Assembly (NCBI GenBank): GCA_030562195.1
Contig: JAUJPP010000012.1
Location: 18,724,001 to 18,788,000, forward strand
Source: Nipponacmea schrenckii
Taxonomy: Eukaryota > Mollusca > Gastropoda > Lottiidae
Length of the DNA stretch: 64,000 bases
Direction of reading: 5' to 3'
The notes below the pieces were generated by a model that did not search any database, had not been told where the DNA came from, and saw nothing but the letters and a program-made list of their open reading frames with translations. A program made the translations under genes and the position numbers. Below are positions 63,301 through 64,000 of the stretch, piece after piece (position 1 is the stretch's first letter; each line of letters opens with the position of its first letter).

Positions 63301-63877
63301 TAATGTTGGTCTTTTTTTACTGTCTTGGAGAGTATTGAACTCCATTTTCTTGGTAAGAACAGAACTAAAGTAGGTACCAAACTAAAATAAGAAATATATT
63401 TCATTTAAACCATGAATACAAGTGCCAAAATTTAGTCCTTTATCTTATGGAATGACCAGGAATTGGTGCTACTTTACAAGTCAATAACCTCCCTAATATA
63501 CACACATACTTAGACTAATGGCAAAAATAAATTGACTTTATATATGGAACATCTTAGGTCTTCCGGATAATCTTAGGATAATCCGGGAAAGATCAATGCC
63601 AAGAGGTTTGGCCAAGGACCAGCTGGTAGAAAGGATCCCTGTTGCGGCGGACTTGTGAACCTAAGTTGTTATCCTTGTAAAATATAGTTGTTTCTTTCTT
63701 TCTTTATTTCCCCCCAGAGTCAGAATATGAGAAAGTTATGCTATGCTGTGTGCAATGAGGGTAATTTTGTGATGTATAATAGACCTAAAATCTCAGAAGT
63801 TCATAAGGGAATATAATTAAATTACAGGCATAACTCACCTTATCAATATTAATATCAGCATTCTTCTCAGATCCATG
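36080..63877 (-). CDS. MED12: Mediator complex subunit 12, 40 coding exons, N-terminus outside window
   Basis: MED12 is the large subunit of the Mediator kinase module. In animals it links CDK8/Cyclin C to MED13 and core Mediator and stimulates the kinase in the nucleus. Forty exons with consistent phases give 6,114 coding bases (2,037 residues and stop). The first visible residues [13 protein letters not shown] match human HGSAKNVSFNPAK, at about residue 57, so the CDK8-activating N-terminal segment lies past base 64000. In order: Med12 domain (exons 2-4, [17 protein letters not shown]), LCEWAV-type region (exons 5-14), central helical region (15-23), LICYP-like block (25), WLVAPLI block (28), PQL region with the [13 protein letters not shown] motif (33), then a Pro/Tyr and Met/Gln/Asn-rich C-terminus (36-40). 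There is no long poly-Gln as in mammals. All introns are GT-AG; many hold minisatellites. Identification is very secure; small shifts at a few exon edges remain possible. Confidence 0.97.
36480..37550. repeat. 16-bp minisatellite in the last MED12 intron
   Basis: About 65 units of GATGAGGAATGACCAT, with variants ending in AGAATTTACAA. Because 16 is not a multiple of three and the unit has no stop on the minus strand, all three minus frames stay open, giving long false proteins of [15 protein letters not shown] type. Confidence 0.97.
38041..38245 (-). CDS. MED12: MED12 exon 39
   Basis: Met/Gln/Asn/Tyr-rich ([20 protein letters not shown]...QQTYNPQQ). Phase 1 in, phase 2 out; donor GTAGGT. Part of the disordered C-terminal region. 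Confidence 0.93.
38591..38875 (-). CDS. MED12: MED12 exon 38
   Basis: Begins [16 protein letters not shown] and continues into a Gln/His/Met-rich stretch ending MHPMQQ with a split Gly codon. The donor GTTGGT is weak. Disordered C-terminal region. Confidence 0.88.
38935..38975 (-). repeat. SINE family A, 3'-end stub
   Basis: AATGAATGGAGTTTTACGTCC is identical to the start (plus reading) of the copies at 52007 and 62585. Only the terminal piece is present. Confidence 0.5.
39297..39426 (-). CDS. MED12: MED12 exon 37
   Basis: [20 protein letters not shown]...YNQPMTQ, a Pro/Tyr/Asn/Gln-rich segment of the C-terminus; phase 0 in, phase 1 out. A SINE family A tail begins two bases beyond its 3' splice site. 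Confidence 0.93.
39429..39550 (-). repeat. SINE family A, 3' fragment next to exon 37
   Basis: GAAATGAAATGGAGTTTTAC, TTTTCTGCATCTATAAGGAC and GATGAAGTCA match the terminal part of the 52007 copy. The fragment supplies the intron sequence immediately upstream of the exon 37 acceptor. Confidence 0.6.
39801..39911 (-). CDS. MED12: MED12 exon 36
   Basis: [20 protein letters not shown] followed by [17 protein letters not shown]: a basic, nuclear-localisation-like cluster as in the RKKSTKGKKR region of vertebrate MED12. Phases 0/0. Confidence 0.93.
40553..40655 (-). CDS. MED12: MED12 exon 35
   Basis: [20 protein letters not shown] then [15 protein letters not shown], close to human LLLYHTHL...YYLEPLPLPPEDEEPP. 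Phase 2 in, 0 out. Confidence 0.96.
40660..41642. repeat. 37-bp minisatellite filling the exon 34-35 intron
   Basis: Units AAGATAATGAAGTACTGAG followed by ATAATGAACTTACAGTAT, with shorter GATAATGAAG/GATTAAGATAATG variants at the left. The array occupies nearly the whole intron, reaching within about 10 bases of both splice sites. Confidence 0.95.
41649..41788 (-). CDS. MED12: MED12 exon 34
   Basis: [20 protein letters not shown]...KTLRYEEQH, matching human [20 protein letters not shown]. The split Arg codon continues in exon 35. Confidence 0.96.
42296..42457 (-). CDS. MED12: MED12 exon 33
   Basis: [20 protein letters not shown]...[33 protein letters not shown] is invariant with vertebrate MED12 (PQL region start). 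Phases 0/0. Confidence 0.97.
42786..42909 (-). CDS. MED12: MED12 exon 32
   Basis: [20 protein letters not shown]...[26 protein letters not shown] is identical to human. The donor is GTTGTA (weak). Phase 2 in, 0 out. Confidence 0.96.
43340..43452 (-). CDS. MED12: MED12 exon 31
   Basis: [20 protein letters not shown] then [16 protein letters not shown], matching human [20 protein letters not shown]. Phase 0 in, 2 out. Confidence 0.95.
43615..43800. repeat. ~21-bp tandem repeat in a MED12 intron
   Basis: About eight units of TGAATGCCATTTAAGTTCAA and variants, within the 435-base intron between exons 30 and 31. Confidence 0.85.
43887..43955 (-). CDS. MED12: MED12 exon 30
   Basis: [20 protein letters not shown] followed by LSL. 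The frame requires the donor GTTGGT at 43881-43886; a better-looking GTAAAT four bases further on would shift the next exon out of frame. Confidence 0.88.
44165..44502. repeat. MITE-like inverted-repeat element
   Basis: The left end TTAAGGCTAGAAATTAATGC and the right end (inverse GTAAGGCTACAAATTATTGC) are imperfect terminal inverted repeats, with further internal ATTAATGCG inversions. No coding capacity. It sits about 40 bases from the exon 29 donor. Confidence 0.6.
44545..44683 (-). CDS. MED12: MED12 exon 29
   Basis: [20 protein letters not shown] then [20 protein letters not shown], matching human [21 protein letters not shown]. Phase 2 in, 0 out. Confidence 0.97.
45474..45632 (-). CDS. 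MED12: MED12 exon 28
   Basis: [20 protein letters not shown] then [25 protein letters not shown] and VQGxVLKxAG are hallmark MED12 strings. Phase 2 in, 2 out. Confidence 0.97.
46047..46156 (-). CDS. MED12: MED12 exon 27
   Basis: [20 protein letters not shown] then [16 protein letters not shown], matching human [21 protein letters not shown]. Phase 0 in, 2 out. Confidence 0.95.
46216..46539. mobile_element. 324-bp MITE with TA target duplication (Tc1/mariner- or pogo-type)
   Basis: The left terminus CAGAGAAACCCCTCTCAACA and the right terminus (inverse CAGTGAAACCCATCTTAACC, then AGCATTCT) form terminal inverted repeats of about 28 bases. Both ends are flanked by TA (46214-46215 and 46540-46541). 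Internal AAACCGGCAT-type words recur. No transposase is encoded. It lies in the intron between MED12 exons 26 and 27. Confidence 0.8.
46729..46803 (-). CDS. MED12: MED12 exon 26
   Basis: [20 protein letters not shown] then STSVA, matching human [20 protein letters not shown]. Phases 0/0. Confidence 0.97.
47100..47570 (-). repeat. 52-bp tandem array carrying copies of the exon 25 donor
   Basis: Nine splice-donor-like sites on the minus strand, (C)AG or TG followed by GTATTTATATAG, lie with GT at 47549-47550 (the true exon 25 donor) and at 47491, 47439, 47387, 47335, 47277, 47225, 47173 and 47121. Spacing is 52 bases (58 twice, with a 6-base insertion). Each unit also copies about 20 bases of exon end (AATCAGAATATTACAG). 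Confidence 0.95.
47551..47652 (-). CDS. MED12: MED12 exon 25
   Basis: [20 protein letters not shown] then [14 protein letters not shown], aligned with human [20 protein letters not shown]...IKRILQ. Phases 0/0. The same frame is open for about 50 codons into the upstream intron. Confidence 0.95.
47941..48118 (-). CDS. MED12: MED12 exon 24
   Basis: [20 protein letters not shown] then [18 protein letters not shown] and LLSPKQ, aligned with human YVLRSICQQEWVGERCLK. Phase 2 in, 0 out. Confidence 0.96.
48315..48444 (-). CDS. MED12: MED12 exon 23
   Basis: An Asp/Asn/Lys-rich linker ([20 protein letters not shown]) then [20 protein letters not shown]. Weakly conserved, as in other MED12 proteins. 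Phase 1 in, 2 out. Confidence 0.9.
48678..48902 (-). CDS. MED12: MED12 exon 22
   Basis: [27 protein letters not shown]...[16 protein letters not shown] and [12 protein letters not shown], matching human PGARLTCRILLHLFKT and AVFAVLKAVFVLG. Confidence 0.97.
49228..49357 (-). CDS. MED12: MED12 exon 21
   Basis: [20 protein letters not shown] then [18 protein letters not shown], matching human [20 protein letters not shown]. Phase 0 in, 1 out. Confidence 0.97.
49372..49545. repeat. GAAT/AAATGAATG degenerate microsatellite blocks in a MED12 intron
   Basis: Two GAATGAATAAATGAATG-like blocks (about 49372-49420 and 49500-49550) flank a diverged SINE family A fragment (TTTTGGACATGAG...GCATTGCACAATGAGACAAA...TTGCCAGGAGAG). 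The first block starts about 15 bases from the exon 21 acceptor. Confidence 0.65.
49789..49930 (-). CDS. MED12: MED12 exon 20
   Basis: [20 protein letters not shown] then [19 protein letters not shown], nearly identical to human ([20 protein letters not shown]). Phase 2 in, 0 out. Confidence 0.98.
50506..50619 (-). CDS. MED12: MED12 exon 19
   Basis: [20 protein letters not shown] then [17 protein letters not shown], aligned with human [21 protein letters not shown]. Donor GTTAGT. Phase 2 in, 2 out. Confidence 0.95.
50755..51370. repeat. 35-bp minisatellite adjacent to the exon 18 donor
   Basis: About 16 units of AGAAGAAATGAAATGATATC followed by ACTAGTGTGTATGCA, ending within about 10-20 bases of the 5' splice site of exon 18. 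Three-frame open artefacts of FFLHTHY type occur on the minus strand. Confidence 0.95.
51379..51506 (-). CDS. MED12: MED12 exon 18
   Basis: [20 protein letters not shown] then [18 protein letters not shown], aligned with human [20 protein letters not shown]...MRWAPEFMID. Phase 0 in, 2 out. Confidence 0.97.
51790..51904 (-). CDS. MED12: MED12 exon 17
   Basis: [20 protein letters not shown] then [18 protein letters not shown], aligned with human ERCILAYLYDLYTSCSHLK. Phase 2 in, 0 out. Confidence 0.96.
52007..52340 (-). repeat. SINE family A, full-length copy in a MED12 intron
   Basis: On the minus strand a tRNA-like head with B-box GGTCCAATCCC (52296-52306) precedes a body with GTGCACGTTAAAGATCCC and GGAGGGACTGACATGG. 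It ends in GACGTAAAACTCCATTCATT then TCATTTTTT. Its best relatives in the window are at 62585-62960 and 29040-29375. Confidence 0.85.
52884..53047 (-). CDS. MED12: MED12 exon 16
   Basis: [40 protein letters not shown] and EQTAEAFEG, aligned with human [20 protein letters not shown]. Phase 0 in, 2 out. Confidence 0.97.
53537..54111 (-). CDS. MED12: MED12 exon 15 (largest)
   Basis: 192 codons. Contains [20 protein letters not shown] then [20 protein letters not shown], and [20 protein letters not shown] and [11 protein letters not shown], aligned with human [24 protein letters not shown] and SLSISGLIDFAIQ. The Lys/Glu-rich [12 protein letters not shown] stretch corresponds to a variable linker. 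Phase 1 in, 0 out. Confidence 0.97.
54445..54553 (-). CDS. MED12: MED12 exon 14
   Basis: [20 protein letters not shown] then [16 protein letters not shown], an acidic linker with low conservation. Phase 0 in, 1 out. Confidence 0.92.
54984..55204 (-). CDS. MED12: MED12 exon 13
   Basis: [40 protein letters not shown] and GELMRTP, aligned with human [25 protein letters not shown]. Phase 1 in, 0 out. Confidence 0.97.
55571..55697 (-). CDS. MED12: MED12 exon 12
   Basis: [20 protein letters not shown] then [20 protein letters not shown], aligned with human APIFQDVLLQFLDTQAP. Its 3' splice site is fused to the 18-bp minisatellite. Phase 0 in, 1 out. Confidence 0.96.
55700..56240. repeat. 18-bp minisatellite touching the exon 12 acceptor
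   Basis: About 30 units of ACATTATACACATATTAA begin within ten bases of the exon 12 acceptor. Because 18 is a multiple of three, the minus frame reads MFNMCI over and over; this is not a gene. Confidence 0.97.
56363..56494 (-). CDS. MED12: MED12 exon 11
   Basis: [20 protein letters not shown] then [27 protein letters not shown] replaces the eponymous LCEWAV of vertebrates, and [14 protein letters not shown] matches human HRAMVVAKLLEKRQ. Phases 0/0. Confidence 0.97.
56828..57004 (+). repeat. SINE-like family B, copy 2, against the exon 10 donor
   Basis: AATAAGTCATCTTCACTCAT, CCAGCTGTAAATGGATACGG, GAAAGATCAATGCCAATAGG and CCAGCTGGTAGAAAGGATCC, ending TTGTAAAATATAGTTG then TTTCTTTCTTTC. The tail ends about five bases from the exon 10 splice donor. 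Confidence 0.85.
57011..57147 (-). CDS. MED12: MED12 exon 10
   Basis: [20 protein letters not shown] then [20 protein letters not shown], aligned with human [20 protein letters not shown]...SLDSLCNRIFG. Phase 1 in, 0 out; donor GTAGGT. Confidence 0.96.
57232..57371. repeat. Short MITE-like element with TATAATTC termini
   Basis: The left end TATAATTCTGCGTATAATGC and the right end (inverse TATAATTCCAAATATAGTGC, then GCACCCC) form imperfect terminal inverted repeats around 85 bases. No coding capacity. It lies in the intron between exons 9 and 10, next to a GGTCAAGGTCA word. Confidence 0.55.
57469..57574 (-). CDS. MED12: MED12 exon 9
   Basis: [20 protein letters not shown] then [15 protein letters not shown], aligned with human [22 protein letters not shown]. 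Phase 0 in, 1 out. Confidence 0.97.
57900..58167 (-). CDS. MED12: MED12 exon 8
   Basis: [40 protein letters not shown] and [12 protein letters not shown]...[19 protein letters not shown], aligned with human [28 protein letters not shown]. Phase 2 in, 0 out. Confidence 0.97.
58545..59005 (-). repeat. Two diverged SINE family A fragments flanking exon 7
   Basis: CATGCAGTGTGCAATGAG (58556) and GAAATGAAATGGAGCTTTAT with CATTATGCAGTGTCTAAT (58870-58950) match the terminal half of family A. They lie on either side of exon 7 (58691-58833). Confidence 0.5.
58691..58833 (-). CDS. MED12: MED12 exon 7
   Basis: [20 protein letters not shown] then [20 protein letters not shown], aligned with human [27 protein letters not shown]. 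Phase 0 in, 2 out. Confidence 0.96.
59107..59562. repeat. Possible inverted-repeat element (TTTTAAGGGATAATA ends)
   Basis: GTTTTAAGGGATAATAAGTG at the left and the inverse CTTTAAGGGATAATAGCCG at the right are separated by about 410 bases inside the exon 6-7 intron. An internal CGCTTAAT/ATTAAGCG hairpin lies near 59370-59395. It could be a decayed MITE or chance. Confidence 0.4.
59899..60009 (-). CDS. MED12: MED12 exon 6
   Basis: [20 protein letters not shown] then [17 protein letters not shown], aligned with human [20 protein letters not shown]. Phases 0/0. Confidence 0.97.
60533..60714 (-). CDS. MED12: MED12 exon 5
   Basis: [20 protein letters not shown], then [20 protein letters not shown] and [11 protein letters not shown], aligned with human [20 protein letters not shown]...AIRQWDYTEKLAMFMFQ. 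Phase 1 in, 0 out. Confidence 0.96.
60780..61340. repeat. 24-bp minisatellite in a MED12 intron
   Basis: About 23 units of CATTCATGTTCATTCAATCA then TACT, with variants. All plus frames read as [10 protein letters not shown] or HTHSCSFN type repeats; no gene. Confidence 0.96.
61398..61495 (+). repeat. SINE-like family B, partial diverged copy
   Basis: AAGTCATATTTCCTCATTCA, CACACCAACTGTAAATG and GAACAATGCCATGAAATTTA-GCC follow the first half of family B; the 3' half is absent. Confidence 0.5.
61677..61839 (-). CDS. MED12: MED12 exon 4
   Basis: [40 protein letters not shown] and [14 protein letters not shown], aligned with human [26 protein letters not shown]. Core of the Med12 domain. Phase 0 in, 1 out. 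Confidence 0.97.
62160..62302 (+). repeat. tRNA-like (pol III-type) sequence, probable SINE head
   Basis: GGGGTTAGAGCATTGGTTC (A-box-like, about 62196) and AACGTGAGTTCTAATCTGG (B-box-like, about 62248) are in tRNA order. A run of T starts at 62293, as a pol III terminator would. The spacing is too long and the arms do not pair as a functional tRNA, so I take it as a tRNA-derived element. Confidence 0.45.
62471..62551 (-). CDS. MED12: MED12 exon 3
   Basis: [20 protein letters not shown] then LSQMGKR, aligned with human [20 protein letters not shown]. Phases 0/0. Confidence 0.97.
62585..62960 (-). repeat. SINE family A, full-length copy with clear tRNA head
   Basis: On the minus strand the head has A-box TGCTCAGTGAGGTAG (62932-62946) and B-box GGGATCCATCCC (62893-62904), with about 30 bases between them. 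The body contains GTGCACGTTAAAGATCCC and GGACTGACATGG-like blocks, and it ends GACGTAAAATTTCCATTC then ATTTGCATTTC. It lies in the exon 2-3 intron, 34 bases from the exon 3 acceptor. Confidence 0.88.
63277..63381 (-). CDS. MED12: MED12 exon 2 (window numbering)
   Basis: [20 protein letters not shown] then [15 protein letters not shown], aligned with human [23 protein letters not shown]...KDNFW. Phases 0/0. The internal Met is not a start; the exon is bounded by TTTTAG and GTAAGT. Confidence 0.97.
63568..63708 (+). repeat. SINE-like family B, copy 3
   Basis: GGATAATCCGGGAAAGATCA, CCAAGAGGTTTGGCCAAGGA, CCAGCTGGTAGAAAGGATCC and GTTATCCTTGTAAAATATAG, ending in TTTCTTTCTTTCTTT. It lacks the 5' portion. 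Located in the exon 1-2 intron. Confidence 0.85.
63839..63877 (-). CDS. MED12: MED12 exon 1 in window (internal exon of the gene)
   Basis: A 39-base microexon coding for [13 protein letters not shown], aligned with human HGSAKNVSFNPAK. Bounded by TTTTTTTGCAG and GTGAGT. Earlier exons with the start codon are beyond the right edge. Confidence 0.94.
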
Positions 63878-64000
63878 CTGCAAAAAAAAAAATCTCAAGT
63901 TAAACAAATGAATGAGGTATGTTACAAACTTACAATAACTCTTCTGTTGCAATAATTAATGTCAGTTTCCTTGAAAACAAAGTGTCAAAAGTATGTGATC

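Overview
Eukaryotic (metazoan) nuclear DNA. The window is AT-rich and its genes are spliced, with GT-AG introns, poly(A) signals, many short tandem arrays and several families of dispersed short repeats. The host looks like a lophotrochozoan, most likely a mollusc. I infer this from the style of the MED12 protein and from tRNA-headed SINEs whose body carries GTGCACGTTAAAGATCC-like motifs; no species is assigned. No viral, CRISPR, rRNA or intact transposase/reverse-transcriptase gene was seen.

Layout. (1) 2.2-7.9 kb: two small three-exon genes, convergent and paralogous. Each codes for a Pro/Tyr/Gly-rich N-terminus followed by a His-rich tail. (2) 14.3-15.3 kb (minus) and 30.15-32.7 kb (plus): two divergently oriented genes of about 315 residues. 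Both are built from degenerate ~36-residue repeats of the type P-[KR]-V-K-P-E-[AG]-x3-A-x4-[RK]-G...L-x2-Y-G, a family I do not recognise. (3) 36.1 kb to the right edge (minus): MED12, the large subunit of the Mediator kinase module. Forty coding exons are resolved here (2,037 residues plus stop); the extreme N-terminus lies beyond base 64000. (4) The rest is intergenic or intronic, with SINEs, MITE-like inverted-repeat elements, minisatellites and small segmental duplications.

How the pieces relate. Only MED12 has a firm function: it tethers and activates Cyclin C-CDK8 on Mediator. The other four genes form two local inverted paralogue pairs, which suggests short-range duplication with inversion. 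MED12 introns are unusually rich in minisatellites that start or end within a few tens of bases of splice sites. One array has copied the exon-end/5' splice-site segment itself at a 52-bp period. The least described material is the VKPEA-repeat family, the His-tail family, and the multiplied splice donors and candidate extra exon in MED12.
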